Positions 9,101-17,650 of a stretch of DNA of 64,000 nucleotides are shown here, one piece after another. Below the pieces are notes generated by a model. That model worked only from the letters and a program-made list of their open reading frames with translations, searched no databases and had not been told where the DNA came from. How positions within the stretch are numbered: position 1 is the first letter of the stretch; each line of letters starts with the position of its first letter. Source of the stretch: Lacinutrix sp. Bg11-31 (GTDB lineage: Bacteria > Bacteroidota > Bacteroidia > Flavobacteriales > Flavobacteriaceae); NCBI RefSeq assembly GCF_002831665.1, contig NZ_CP025118.1, positions 1,798,001 to 1,862,000 on the forward strand, in the 5' to 3' direction. The position numbers were made by a program, and so were the translations under genes.

Positions 9101-9527
9101 GGTTCAATTAGCAGTACATGAGCAAAAAGATCCTTTATTAATTTATAAGTTTGAAGCTTTTGAATTGTTTAAAACAATGATTGACCAAGTTAATAAAGAT
9201 GTTATTTCTTTCTTGTTTAAAGGTGAATTACCAAGCGAAAACACTAATGCTATTAGTGAAGCTAAACAAGTAAAAAGAAAAGATAATTTACAAACTAAAA
9301 AAGACGAAATACAAAATTTAGATGAACGTTCTGCACAAAACAGACAAGCAGGAAACACACAACAACAAAGACAAGTAGTAGAAACTATTGTTCGCGACCA
9401 ACCAAAAATTGGACGTAACGATAAAGTGACTATTAAACATGTAATGAGTGGCGAAAACAAAATAGTTAAATACAAACAAGCCGAACCTTTAATTTCTAAA
9501 GGTGAATGGGTTATTGTAAATGAGTAA
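6171..9527 (+). CDS. secA: Preprotein translocase ATPase SecA
   Basis: 1118 residues, the long form usual in Bacteroidota. The DEAD motor domain has Walker A MQTGEGKT (about residue 193) and Walker B VDEVDSVLVDDARTPLIISG (about 298). Domain 2 contains ATNMAGRGTDIKL and RQLRGRAGRQGDPGSSQFY, and the helical scaffold has DDAWKTHLRKMDELKQ. SecA drives post-translational export of unfolded proteins through SecYEG. The C-terminus ends KGEWVIVNE and lacks the CxC...CH zinc site found in proteobacterial SecA. The gene stands alone and is followed by a strong terminator. Confidence 0.98.
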   Translation: MSFLDSVLKLFVGDKSKQDVQAISPLVDKIKTFEAALESLSHDELRAKTAEFKAIIAETRKPFNERKDKLKAEADATEDIDRREDIYQEIDKIEDESYEAVEETLNTILPEAFAVVKETAKRFTNNTQITVTASAFDREVSGMGDYVTLDGDQATWANSWDAVGKPITWDMIHYDVQLIGGIAMHQGKIAEMQTGEGKTLVATLPVYLNALAEKGVHLVTVNDYLAKRDMAWMAPIFQFHGMSIDCIDYHKPNSDGRKKAYNSDITYGTNNEFGFDYLRDNMANSPDDLVQRPHHYAIVDEVDSVLVDDARTPLIISGPIPKGNEHEFDALKPKVEDIVSVQRKQLTQTLVEAKKLIASGDTKEGGFQLLRVYRGIPKNKALIKFLSEEGVKQILQKTENTYMADNNREMPKVDEALYYVIEEKNNQIELTDKGVEYISGKDNPDFFVMPEIGIEVSKIEDKGLSSEEEANLKEDLFREFGIKSERIHTLNQLLKAYALFEKDNQYVVMENKVMIVDEQTGRIMDGRRYSDGLHQAIEAKENVKIEDATQTFATVTLQNFFRMYRKLSGMTGTAVTEAGELWEIYKLDVVEIPTNRPIARKDKEDLVYKTKREKYNAVIDEVTRLSQAGRPVLIGTTNVEISELLGKMLSIRKIDHNVLNAKQHKKEADIVAQAGNAGQVTIATNMAGRGTDIKLSDEVKAAGGLAIVGTERHDSRRVDRQLRGRAGRQGDPGSSQFYVSLEDNLMRLFGSERIAKMMDKMGLQEGEVIQHSMISKSIERAQKKVEENNFGVRKRLLEYDDVMNAQREVVYKRRFNALNGERLRVDLANMIFDTSEGIAETNKGASDFKNFEFELIRYFSMASPITEAEFGKLSATELAKRVYTAAFDHYKAKMERNAEVAFPVIKDVYENQRDKYKRIVVPFTDGVKTLQVVTDLEKAYESKGKELVTDFEKNITLAIIDDAWKTHLRKMDELKQSVQLAVHEQKDPLLIYKFEAFELFKTMIDQVNKDVISFLFKGELPSENTNAISEAKQVKRKDNLQTKKDEIQNLDERSAQNRQAGNTQQQRQVVETIVRDQPKIGRNDKVTIKHVMSGENKIVKYKQAEPLISKGEWVIVNE

Positions 9528-9590
9528 ATAACGTTCCCTTTAGTATTTACTACCAATGGTTAAACTTATAAACTAGAGAACAAATATTTT

Positions 9591-9623
9591 AAATCCCGAA
9601 ACTAATTAGTTTCGGGATTTTTT
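9591..9623 (+). terminator. Terminator of secA
   Basis: Perfect stem AAATCCCGAAACT / AGTTTCGGGATTT around loop AATT, followed by a T-run, 64 bases after the secA stop. Confidence 0.92.
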
Positions 9624-9643
9624 CATTTTAATAATTAGTAAAA

Positions 9644-9670
9644 TTGTCAATTAATTTATTATTAACTTTG
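9644..9670 (+). promoter_or_regulatory. Promoter of the T9SS cargo gene
   Basis: TTG (9644-9646) and TAACTTTG (9663-9670), a match to the TAnnTTTG -7 box, lie 25 bases before the start codon. The 16-base spacer is slightly short. Confidence 0.55.
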
Positions 9671-9695
9671 TATTCCCAAATCAAAAAAACCTATT

Positions 9696-10589
9696 ATGAA
9701 AAAACATTACTTTTTTACAATTGCTTTTAGTGTGGTATTTTTAGTATCACAATTTACAAATGCACAAGGCACAGAAACCTTTGACAATGAAAATGCTGGC
9801 TCTAGCTCCTTTTCTGAAAACAACGGATTAACATTCAACATTACGAGTTCCACAGGAGAGGATTATGATATTTTTGAAGATGGCTTCGCTAATAGTGATA
9901 CTTCTCCTGGATCATCAGACCAATGCTCTAATTGTGGTTGGAACGGAACAGCTTTTGATCAAAAATTTGTTGATCTAACTGGTATCAACAATAATAATGG
10001 AGATGGAAATGGAAGTAGTTTTACAATAAGTTCTGCAGACGGAACAGACGTAACAATTAAATCTCTTTATTTATTTTGCTCTACTAGTGCCATAGGTATT
10101 CACTCTGGCGACCTAACAATAACTGGGAAAAAAGATGGAAATCCTATTCCAGTTTACGAATTCGTCTTTTCTGGAACTTATGCAAACCCAACTACTTTTA
10201 CTCCTAACAATGGTTTTACATTTATAGATATGGCTTCAACAGATAGCGTAGACCATAGCAATACAAATGTAGATGAAATTACATTTACGTCTTCTGGGAA
10301 TTTAGACTATATGGCATTAGACACTTTTACATGGGGAGCATTAACTCTTTCTAATAATGACTTTAGAATAGCTAATAAACCTAGTCTTTTTCCAAACCCA
10401 GCTACTGAAACAATTACAATCTCTAATCTAGAAACTACTACTAGCTACTCAATAATTAATATTTTAGGTAAAACCATATCTGCTGGTAGTATAAACAATA
10501 ACGATACTATTAATATATCAAAACTATCAAATGGTGTTTACTTCATAAAATTAAAAACAAACGAAGTGATTCGTTTTATAAAACAATAA
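9696..10589 (+). CDS. Secreted protein with T9SS type A C-terminal sorting domain
   Basis: 297 residues. There is a Sec signal peptide (residues 1-23, ending TNAQ). The middle part is a low-complexity Ser/Thr/Asn/Gly-rich beta-type region with no recognised catalytic motif; a CSNCGW Cys pair lies at about 78. The C-terminal 75 residues (PSLFPNPATETITISN, then LSNGVYFIKL) are a classic type A sorting domain for the type IX secretion system, so the product is exported and probably anchored at the cell surface. The cargo function is not recognised. It has its own promoter and terminator. Confidence 0.85.
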   Translation: MKKHYFFTIAFSVVFLVSQFTNAQGTETFDNENAGSSSFSENNGLTFNITSSTGEDYDIFEDGFANSDTSPGSSDQCSNCGWNGTAFDQKFVDLTGINNNNGDGNGSSFTISSADGTDVTIKSLYLFCSTSAIGIHSGDLTITGKKDGNPIPVYEFVFSGTYANPTTFTPNNGFTFIDMASTDSVDHSNTNVDEITFTSSGNLDYMALDTFTWGALTLSNNDFRIANKPSLFPNPATETITISNLETTTSYSIINILGKTISAGSINNNDTINISKLSNGVYFIKLKTNEVIRFIKQ

Positions 10590-10609
10590 ATAATTTTATT
10601 ATTTTAAAT

Positions 10610-10646
10610 AAAAAATCTCAATTAAATAAATTGAGATTTTTTTTTA
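10610..10646 (+). terminator. Terminator of the T9SS cargo gene
   Basis: Stem AAAAATCTCAATT / AATTGAGATTTTT with a short AT loop and a run of nine T, 21 bases after the stop codon. Confidence 0.88.
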
Positions 10647-10750
10647 AGCATTCCTTTTAAAAAGTTGTTGCACAAACAGCTCCTCTCCTATTTATGATGT
10701 ATTCATTTTTATTTCGTAATTTTATTAAATCAACTAACTAATAAAAAATT

Positions 10751-11158
10751 ATGCTTAGAAACATACTCGCTACTATAGTTGGCTTTATAGCTGCAGGAAT
10801 AGTAGTCTATATATTTGAAACCTTAATTGGCCACAGTCTATTTCCATTACCAGAAGGTGCGAAACCTGAAGATATGGAATGGATTAAAAACAACATGGCT
10901 AAAATACCAACAGGAGCAAAAATATGCGTTGTAGTTGGGCATTTTATGGGTATTATTAGTGGTATGTTTATTGCCGGATTTATTTCTAAAACAAGTATGA
11001 TTCCTGCTTACATTGTAGCTGGAATTATGATATTAGCTACTGCATTTGTAACCTTTGCATTACCAAAAGAAACATGGTTTACTATTGCTGAAGTTATTGG
11101 TGTTATTACTAGTTTCTATTTTGGAAAAACATTGGCACAACGTAATGTTTTTAATTAA
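10751..11158 (+). CDS. Four-helix integral membrane protein of unknown function
   Basis: 135 residues with four predicted membrane helices (about 5-25, 58-80, 83-102 and 110-127) and a soluble loop between helices 1 and 2 (PLPEGAKPEDMEWIKNNM). The layout resembles small flavobacterial membrane proteins annotated only as hypothetical. No catalytic motif is visible. It precedes an MFS transporter gene by 59 bases in the same direction, so the two may be co-transcribed. Confidence 0.75.
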   Translation: MLRNILATIVGFIAAGIVVYIFETLIGHSLFPLPEGAKPEDMEWIKNNMAKIPTGAKICVVVGHFMGIISGMFIAGFISKTSMIPAYIVAGIMILATAFVTFALPKETWFTIAEVIGVITSFYFGKTLAQRNVFN

Positions 11159-11217
11159 TGTTAGACAAAAAAAGAAACAGCTATAAATCTAGTATCTAAT
11201 TGCGCAACACGTTATAA

Positions 11218-12402
11218 TTGAAACATTCTAAGTTAATACTTCCTATAATTGTAATCTCTCAGTTTTGTTGTACATCACTCTGGTTTGCTGGAAACGGTGT
11301 AGTAAACGATCTTATAACAAACTTCAACCTTAAAGCTAGTGCTTTAGGTCACCTAACTTCTGCAGTACAATTTGGTTTTATTATTGGTACACTCCTATTT
11401 GCTATATTAACTATTGCAGATCGCTTTTCACCTTCCAAAGTATTCTTTATAAGTGCACTATTGGGTTCGTTATTTAATTTGGGTGTAATATGGGAAGATA
11501 ACACATTGTACAGTTTACTTTTACTACGTTTTTTAACTGGTTTTTTTCTTGCAGGCATTTATCCTGTAGGCATGAAAATAGCTGCCGATTATTACGAAAA
11601 AGGACTTGGTAAATCACTTAGTTTATTAGTTGGCGCATTAGTATTAGGTACAGCTTTACCGCATTTATTAAAAGAAATAACAAACACATATCCTTGGGAA
11701 TCTGTATTAATTACAACATCTACACTTGCTTTAATTGGTGGCTTATTAATGATAGCTTTGGTTCCTAATGGTCCATATCGTAAGGTGAGCCAGAAAACAG
11801 ACTTATTAGCCTTTTTTAGCGTCTTTAAAAACCGAACGTTTAGAGCTTCAGCCTTTGGTTATTTTGGGCACATGTGGGAACTATATGCTTTTTGGGCATT
11901 TGTTCCTTTTATGCTAAAAAAATATAGTGAATTTAATCCTTCAATAACCTTTAACATTCCCGTTCTATCGTTTATTATAATTGGAATAGGTGGATTAGCT
12001 TGCGTAATAAGTGGTTTTGTATCTTTAAGAATAGGTGTAAAACGAACAGCATTTATAGCTTTACTTTTATCCTGTATATGTTGCTTAATGTCTCCAATAG
12101 TTTTTACAACACAATATGAAAACTTGTTTATTGGTTTTCTTATTTTTTGGGGAATGGTTGTTATTGCAGATTCACCGCTTTTATCTACACTTGTAGTTAC
12201 AAATGTTGAAGCCGAAATAAAAGGAACAGCGCTTACAATTGTTAATTGCCTTGGCTTTTTAATTACGATAATTAGTATTCAATTTATTACGATGCTTACA
12301 ACGTTTACTGACTCTAATGCTATTTTTATTCTTCTAGCTATAGGTCCAATTTTTGCTTTAGTTGCTTTAAGTCAAAAGACTAAAAAAGTACACAAAGGTT
12401 AA
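11218..12402 (+). CDS. Major facilitator superfamily transporter
   Basis: 394 residues, about 12 membrane helices, starting from TTG at 11218 (MKHSKLILPIIVISQFCC). The first half carries the MFS loop 2-3 region (TIADRFSPSKVFFISALLGS) and helix 4 sequence LRFLTGFFLAGIYPVGMKIA, as in nitrate/cyanate-type and related MFS permeases. The substrate cannot be told from sequence. Its stop lies one base from the stop of the convergent M23 peptidase gene, leaving no room for a separate terminator. Confidence 0.88.
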   Translation: MKHSKLILPIIVISQFCCTSLWFAGNGVVNDLITNFNLKASALGHLTSAVQFGFIIGTLLFAILTIADRFSPSKVFFISALLGSLFNLGVIWEDNTLYSLLLLRFLTGFFLAGIYPVGMKIAADYYEKGLGKSLSLLVGALVLGTALPHLLKEITNTYPWESVLITTSTLALIGGLLMIALVPNGPYRKVSQKTDLLAFFSVFKNRTFRASAFGYFGHMWELYAFWAFVPFMLKKYSEFNPSITFNIPVLSFIIIGIGGLACVISGFVSLRIGVKRTAFIALLLSCICCLMSPIVFTTQYENLFIGFLIFWGMVVIADSPLLSTLVVTNVEAEIKGTALTIVNCLGFLITIISIQFITMLTTFTDSNAIFILLAIGPIFALVALSQKTKKVHKG

Positions 12403-12403
12403 T

Positions 12404-13093
12404 CTACAATCCTAAAACGGCTTCAGGATTAACAGTATTCTCTTTATAAAAATCTAAATCTATTAAAGAGCTTACTCCTGGATAATCGCCAACTTTATCT
12501 TGTATATCTATAATAATTTGAAAATGTAAATGTGGAGCATAATCTCCGTTTACCTCAGCTCTACCTAAATAAGCAATAGCTTGTCCTTGACTTATCTTCT
12601 CTCCTACTTTTAAGTTAGATAAAGATTCGCGAGACAAATGTCCATAAAGTGTATAGAACACAAAGCCATCTAACTCATGTTTTAAGATAATAGTTGGACC
12701 ATAATCGCCATAATTAGTATTATCATTAAAACTATCTACTTCGCCATTAAAAGCTGCTAAAATAGATGTTTCTGCCGCTATCCATAAATCTAAACCAATA
12801 TGAATATTGCGTTCGGTTTCAGGATTAGGGTTATTAAAATAATCGCTACGATTATAAATACCACGTTTTTCCAGATAACCACCAAAGGCTACTTTTTTGT
12901 TTCTTTTATTAAGGTAATTGGTAATATAGGTGTCCCAATCTTTAGAAGATGAAATATCGAAGTTTTGTAAGTCTGTATTAGCTTCAGATAAATCGATTGG
13001 TGTGTAGTCACTTTTAGAAATGGAAGCATCAATTACACATATATTTTGTGTAGCTAAAGCTGCCAACCGTGTTTTGAAGTCTGTTGAATTCAT
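12404..13093 (-). CDS. M23/LytM-type metallopeptidase
   Basis: 229 residues. The LytM zinc ligands are in place: H98 and D102 in NIHIGLD and the HxH motif H188-x-H190 in YAPHLHFQ, with GH at 151-152. Family members cut peptidoglycan cross-bridges. There is no signal peptide or membrane helix, so the protein may be cytosolic, exported by another route, or have a divergent substrate. It converges with the MFS gene and lies downstream of the sigma-factor operon. Confidence 0.87.
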   Translation of the reverse strand: MNSTDFKTRLAALATQNICVIDASISKSDYTPIDLSEANTDLQNFDISSSKDWDTYITNYLNKRNKKVAFGGYLEKRGIYNRSDYFNNPNPETERNIHIGLDLWIAAETSILAAFNGEVDSFNDNTNYGDYGPTIILKHELDGFVFYTLYGHLSRESLSNLKVGEKISQGQAIAYLGRAEVNGDYAPHLHFQIIIDIQDKVGDYPGVSSLIDLDFYKENTVNPEAVLGL

Positions 13094-13140
13094 AATTAAT
13101 ACGTAAAAACGATCATTACTATTGAACTCAAAAATAAAAT

Positions 13141-14610
13141 TTATTCAGCAATAACGTTGCTATACTTTGCATTAATTACAATGGTTTTATTAGAGTCTCC
13201 ATTGTTTGGGTTATGCTTTATTGTTTTATTGTTTGTTTTCTCTTTATTAAATTTCGATTGATTGCCTTTAAAATACAATTTATAGTTTATTGCTTTTGGA
13301 AGGTTTAAAAGCGCATCGCTATTCTCTAAAACAATATTAAGGTTATTAAAATCTTCTGCAATATTCTGTACATATAAATCTCCAAAACTGCCATCTATAA
13401 CAGAGTTTCCACTTAAATTCTCGATATCAATATTAGAAGACACCGCATTAAGCATTAAATCTTTAGCCGATTTAATACTAGTTTTAGAAGCATAGTTTAG
13501 TTTTAAAGCACCTTCATTCCATGATTGAATAGACGCATTAGAATATGAAATATTGATGGAAGCGTTGCTTCCATCAATACTATTAGCTAAAAATTTACCA
13601 TGAGAAATAGTAATGTCTGGATTACTAATTACAGATGCCATTTTAAGCTCTCCATGTCTAACATCAAGCTTTAATTTGGCTTTTTTAGGCATTTTAATCT
13701 TTATGGTTTTTATTAACTCATGTGTTTTATTAGAGCTCTCAAAAAGGTTTTTAGATTTCGAATCTCCAAACGCTTCTTCCATTTTTTCCTCGAAAGCCTT
13801 ACCAAACTCTTCTCCCCATTTTTCCATTGCTGGTGCTAGTTTTTCTTCAAACTGTTTACCAAAGTCTTCTCCCCATTTTTCCATTTTCTTCTCGAAATCT
13901 TTACCAAATCCTTCTTCGATAGCTTTTTCAATATCTTTCCCAAGGTTTTCTCCCCAATTTTCCATGCCTTTCTCAAACGAATCTAAGTCCGATTGTTTGA
14001 TGCTTTTAGCCCATTGGCGCATTTCGTTTTCATACTCTTCACCATATTCTTTTCTGTACTTTTTACTCCAAGAGTTTAAATATGGCTCACCTTCTTCTTG
14101 ATATTTATCAAAATCGAAATCCATGTTATAGTTACCATCTGGAGATTTTGGAATGCGTAATACGTTTAAAGCTTCAGGCAAATCTTTTAAAGATTCTAAG
14201 CTGCTTAAGCCTTCTAATAAAGGACCTAAGTTTAAATTAAAATCCATATTAGATAAAGCTTCAATAGATTCTTCGTTTAAAATATTAACACTCATATCCT
14301 CTGTCCAAAGTCCTTGCGAGCCTTTAGAGCGAATTGTTATTGCATTACCTTCAGTTTCGATATCTAAATCCCAAGATTTCAAGGCCAATTTAAGATCTTC
14401 TTTGCTTAATTTTTTACTTTCAATATAAGCTTCAATCTCTACGTAATCTTTATTCCAAGTATCTACCTCGACGTTGGTGTGACTAGCATCTAAATAGATT
14501 GTAGACTGTTTACTTGCCTTTACTGTTTCCTTTGTTTTTGTCAATCTGTTTTGCGCTAAGGCACTACAGGTTACAAAAAAACAAAGCATGCTGATATATA
14601 TATGTTTCAT
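13141..14610 (-). CDS. Secreted DUF4097-like protein with a WGE-rich helical insert
   Basis: About 489 residues from ATG 14610, which puts the signal peptide at the N-terminus (MKHIYISMLCFFVTCSALAQ). An upstream in-frame ATG at 14649 overlaps the previous stop codon as TAATG and would add 13 residues, so translational coupling from there is possible. After a beta-rich start (TIYLDASHTNVEVDTW) comes a long charged helical insert (about 185-300) made of repeats of the type MEKWGEDFGKQFEEK. A DUF4097-like beta-solenoid tail follows (IKMPKKAKLKLDVRHGELK). It is third in an ECF sigma / anti-sigma-like operon and is probably an envelope protein. Confidence 0.78.
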   Translation of the reverse strand: MKHIYISMLCFFVTCSALAQNRLTKTKETVKASKQSTIYLDASHTNVEVDTWNKDYVEIEAYIESKKLSKEDLKLALKSWDLDIETEGNAITIRSKGSQGLWTEDMSVNILNEESIEALSNMDFNLNLGPLLEGLSSLESLKDLPEALNVLRIPKSPDGNYNMDFDFDKYQEEGEPYLNSWSKKYRKEYGEEYENEMRQWAKSIKQSDLDSFEKGMENWGENLGKDIEKAIEEGFGKDFEKKMEKWGEDFGKQFEEKLAPAMEKWGEEFGKAFEEKMEEAFGDSKSKNLFESSNKTHELIKTIKIKMPKKAKLKLDVRHGELKMASVISNPDITISHGKFLANSIDGSNASINISYSNASIQSWNEGALKLNYASKTSIKSAKDLMLNAVSSNIDIENLSGNSVIDGSFGDLYVQNIAEDFNNLNIVLENSDALLNLPKAINYKLYFKGNQSKFNKEKTNNKTIKHNPNNGDSNKTIVINAKYSNVIAE

Positions 14611-14648
14611 GTTTTTATTTTTTTGATTTGTTGAATTCATTTTCAACA

Positions 14649-15209
14649 TTAAAATTGATTAGCATTTACCGTATTCAAGTCCTTTAATTGTTCTTTTAAA
14701 CGATACATTAAGTTTAATCTTAATTTTAAATTACTAATAAGCGCATCTACAGTTAACTCGTCTGGACCTTCGTTTGTAAGCTCTATATTTAGACGTTTGT
14801 ATTCTGCTTTAAGCTCGTCTAATCGTTTTACATAACCATCAAACAGTTCTTTGTTTTCTGGTGTTAGTTTTACTTTAGACAGTTCTATATTAATATTAGC
14901 GAGATAATAATCTTCAACCTTTTTTAAGTCTGGAGAAATATCTCCAATTGTTTTTGTTTCAATAGGTGCTACATCTGTAACGGTAATACCTTGGGTGTTT
15001 TCGGCATTAAAAAATTGAAAACCTCCAAAACATAAACCTAAAAACACAACAACACTTGCTGCAATAGACAGCCAATTAAATTTCTGTTTTTTCTTTTCTG
15101 GCAAAGCCGTTTCTAGTTTGTTTAGAAAACGTACTTCGTGACCAGATGGCATGCGTTCTGTAGACTGTTTGTTGTCTGCTTCAAAAAGGTCTCTAATATC
15201 TTTCGCCAT
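14649..15209 (-). CDS. Putative membrane-bound anti-sigma factor
   Basis: 186 residues. There is a cytosolic N-terminal part of about 45 residues (MAKDIRDLFEADNK), one membrane helix at about 46-66 (WLSIAASVVVFLGLCFGGFQF), and an extracytoplasmic helical tail (about 85-186). This topology and its position, with the start overlapping the end of an ECF sigma gene by 17 bases, suggest an anti-sigma role. No canonical zinc-type anti-sigma motif (HxxxCxxC) is seen, so this is inferred from context. Confidence 0.7.
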   Translation of the reverse strand: MAKDIRDLFEADNKQSTERMPSGHEVRFLNKLETALPEKKKQKFNWLSIAASVVVFLGLCFGGFQFFNAENTQGITVTDVAPIETKTIGDISPDLKKVEDYYLANINIELSKVKLTPENKELFDGYVKRLDELKAEYKRLNIELTNEGPDELTVDALISNLKLRLNLMYRLKEQLKDLNTVNANQF

Positions 15210-15750
15210 AACTCTTATGTTTTAGTAATTCTTTTAATTTCACTTTTCCTCTAGACAATTGTGTTCGTGATGCAACTTGTGTTATGTTTAATATTTCGGA
15301 AATCTCCTCATGGTCGTAACCTTCTACTAAAAACAACATTAACACATACTTGTACTTGTCTGGCAGGTTATTAATTGCTGCTTTAATCTCGTCCAGAGTT
15401 GTTGTATCGTCCACCAACCAACTGTTATTCTCATTAGTATCGATCACTTTTAAATGAACGTCTTCTAACTCAACCAAACGCTGCTTTTTTAGTTTGAGAT
15501 AATCAATACTTTTATTAATAACAATTCGTTTTAACCAAGCTCCAAAAGTAACATCGCCTTTAAATTGATGCAGTTTCGAAAATGCTTTTATAAAAGATTC
15601 TTGTACTACATCTTCTGCCTCAGCGGTGTGGTTTACAAAACGTTTTGCAATACAATACATACCATCACAATACTGATTGTATAATTGCAATTGTGCCTTG
15701 CGATTGTTTTGTTTACACAATTCAATAATATTTAATTGAACGACTTTCAC
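15193..15750 (-). CDS. ECF-type RNA polymerase sigma factor
   Basis: 185 residues. Sigma region 2 is clear (YCIAKRFVNHTAEAEDVVQE, then FIKAFSKLHQF and GAWLKRIVINKSIDYLK), and region 4 is a helix-turn-helix (INNLPDKYKYVLMLFLVEGY, then HEEISEILNITQVASRTQLS). Region 3 is absent, as in group 4 sigma factors. It is first in a three-gene operon with the anti-sigma-like and DUF4097-like genes, so it probably answers an envelope signal and may control its own operon. Confidence 0.93.
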   Translation of the reverse strand: MKVVQLNIIELCKQNNRKAQLQLYNQYCDGMYCIAKRFVNHTAEAEDVVQESFIKAFSKLHQFKGDVTFGAWLKRIVINKSIDYLKLKKQRLVELEDVHLKVIDTNENNSWLVDDTTTLDEIKAAINNLPDKYKYVLMLFLVEGYDHEEISEILNITQVASRTQLSRGKVKLKELLKHKSYGERY

Positions 15751-15889
15751 TTATTGGTTTTTGGTTAGTTTATTTTCGAACTGATTAAACAAGTTCACAT
15801 TAAAGACGACACAAAACTTAAGATGTTGCAAAAAAGTTTCATTTTTTTATAAAGATAGCAACAAAAAATATTAAAATAGCGTTAAGATA

Positions 15890-15920
15890 TTGACCAACGT
15901 TGACTTTTGCAGTATCTTTA
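15890..15920 (+). promoter_or_regulatory. Candidate promoter of the DUF2911 gene
   Basis: TTG (15890-15892), a 20-base spacer and TATCTTTA (15913-15920) give one mismatch to the TAnnTTTG -7 box, 30 bases before the start codon. Confidence 0.5.
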
Positions 15921-15950
15921 TTTTTTTAATGAATCCTAACAAATTTCCCT

Positions 15951-16496
15951 ATGAAACGGTTTATCGTTTTTTTACTTGCTATCATTTTTGTTATTGTTGG
16001 CTATTTCTACTTTACTAAAACTGGCCTTTTTGTAGAACGTAAGAGTCCTAAGAAAACAGTAGTCTTTACGGTCGATGATTTAAAATTAGAAATTTTTTAT
16101 AACAGACCATCAAAACGGAATCGTGAAGTCTTTGGTGCATTAGTACCTTTTAACGAGGTTTGGAGAACTGGTGCAAACGAGGCGACTACTTTCGAAACTA
16201 ATAAATCTTTAAAAGTTGGAAACGACTCGCTTCCTGCTGGTAAATACACACTTTGGACTATACCTAACGATACCTCTTGGAATGTAATGTTTAATGCAAA
16301 ACAATATAAATGGGGAGTTGACGAGACAATGAAGCCTATGCGCATTCCAGATTTCGACGTTGCTAGTTTCTCTGTTCCTGTTCAAAAATTAGATAAACCT
16401 GTAGAGCAATTTACTATCGCTTTCGATAATTCTACAGACAACCTATCCTTAACTATGGCTTGGGATGTTGCAAAGGTTGTTGTGCCACTTAAGTAA
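15951..16496 (+). CDS. DUF2911 domain protein, membrane-anchored
   Basis: 181 residues. An N-terminal hydrophobic segment (residues 3-22, FIVFLLAIIFVIVGYFYF) anchors or exports the protein. The rest is a DUF2911 domain with the conserved RPSKRNREVFG, EVWRTGANEATTFET and LPAGKYTLWTIP motifs. The family is common in Bacteroidota and its function is unknown. It stands alone, with a candidate promoter 30 bases upstream. Confidence 0.88.
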   Translation: MKRFIVFLLAIIFVIVGYFYFTKTGLFVERKSPKKTVVFTVDDLKLEIFYNRPSKRNREVFGALVPFNEVWRTGANEATTFETNKSLKVGNDSLPAGKYTLWTIPNDTSWNVMFNAKQYKWGVDETMKPMRIPDFDVASFSVPVQKLDKPVEQFTIAFDNSTDNLSLTMAWDVAKVVVPLK

Positions 16497-16579
16497 GTAT
16501 TTAGTTGGCAGTCTTACTCAAAATGGATAAATAATAAATTTTAAATATAAGGTTTTTGCTTTCGCGGAAATAATAAGAA

Positions 16580-17650
16580 ATGGCTAATAAAAAATCAGCA
16601 TTAAAAGAAAACGATGGTATTTCTAATCCAGAAATAACCAGCGATAATGCTATTTCAAAAATTAAAGAAAGCAGAAGACATAAAAAAACAACAGATACTT
16701 TAGTCAAAGCTATTTTAGAAGGAAACATTACAGCATTAAGTCAATCTATTACATTAGTAGAAAGTAAAAACACCAAACATTTAGAACAAGCTAATGCTAT
16801 TATAAAAGCGTGTTTACCTCATGCTAACACATCTATTAGAATAGGAATAACAGGTGTTCCTGGTGTTGGAAAGAGTACTTTTATAGAAGCTTTTGGATCT
16901 TATTTAACTAGCATTGGTAAAAAAGTAGCTGTCTTGGCTGTAGATCCAAGTAGCTCGATTACTAAAGGCAGTATTCTTGGTGACAAAACGCGAATGGAAG
17001 ATTTAGTGAAAGATGAAAACGCTTTTATTAGACCAAGTCCTTCCGGAACCTCGCTTGGTGGTGTTGCAAGAAAAACACGTGAATCTATTATTTTATGTGA
17101 AGCCGCAGGATTCGATACCATTATTATTGAAACCGTTGGTGTTGGCCAAAGTGAAACTGCTGTACATAGTATGGTAGATTTCTTTTTATTACTAAAACTC
17201 GCTGGTGCTGGAGACGAACTGCAAGGCATAAAACGTGGTATTATAGAAATGGCAGATGCTATTGCTATTAATAAAGCCGATGGAGACAATGCTAAACGTG
17301 CTAAATTAGCTAAAGTTGAGTTTAATCGTGCATTACATTTGTACCCAATAAAAGCATCTAAATGGCAACCAAAAGTAATAACATGTAGTGCTATAGAAAG
17401 CCAAGGTATTGAAGAAGTCTATAATATGATTATGGAATACCTAAAACTAACAACAGATAACAACTATTTCTATTCTAAACGAAACGATCAGAATAAATTC
17501 TGGTTAATACAGACTATTGAAGACCAACTTAAAAGTGATTTCTTTAATAATACTGAAATTAAAATAGAACTAAAAAAACAACTAGAGCTTATTGAAGCGC
17601 ACAAAACTACACCTTTTGTTGCTGCTGAGTATTTATTGGGATTAGGCTAA
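16580..17650 (+). CDS. meaB: Methylmalonyl-CoA mutase-associated GTPase MeaB
   Basis: 356 residues. The G3E-family P-loop is GVPGVGKST (about residues 92-100), followed by LAVDPSSSITKGSILGDKTR, an RPSPSGTSLGGVARKT stretch, ETVGVGQSE and the base-recognition motif NKAD (about 232). MeaB loads and protects adenosylcobalamin in methylmalonyl-CoA mutase, which fits with the cobalamin adenosyltransferase elsewhere in the window. The mutase genes themselves are not here. The word GCTTTCGCGGAAA just upstream (16559-16571) recurs in reverse at 23035-23047. Confidence 0.95.
   Translation: MANKKSALKENDGISNPEITSDNAISKIKESRRHKKTTDTLVKAILEGNITALSQSITLVESKNTKHLEQANAIIKACLPHANTSIRIGITGVPGVGKSTFIEAFGSYLTSIGKKVAVLAVDPSSSITKGSILGDKTRMEDLVKDENAFIRPSPSGTSLGGVARKTRESIILCEAAGFDTIIIETVGVGQSETAVHSMVDFFLLLKLAGAGDELQGIKRGIIEMADAIAINKADGDNAKRAKLAKVEFNRALHLYPIKASKWQPKVITCSAIESQGIEEVYNMIMEYLKLTTDNNYFYSKRNDQNKFWLIQTIEDQLKSDFFNNTEIKIELKKQLELIEAHKTTPFVAAEYLLGLG

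Noticed and set aside
9143..9556. A 137-codon minus-strand open frame at the end of secA
   Set aside because: It is fully antisense to conserved SecA sequence and the secA terminator region.
13613..14428. Two open frames on the plus strand (162 and 91 codons) opposite the DUF4097-like gene
   Set aside because: They are antisense to the helical repeat region of a secreted protein with clear family features, have low-complexity Ser/Phe/Pro-rich products and no own start signals.
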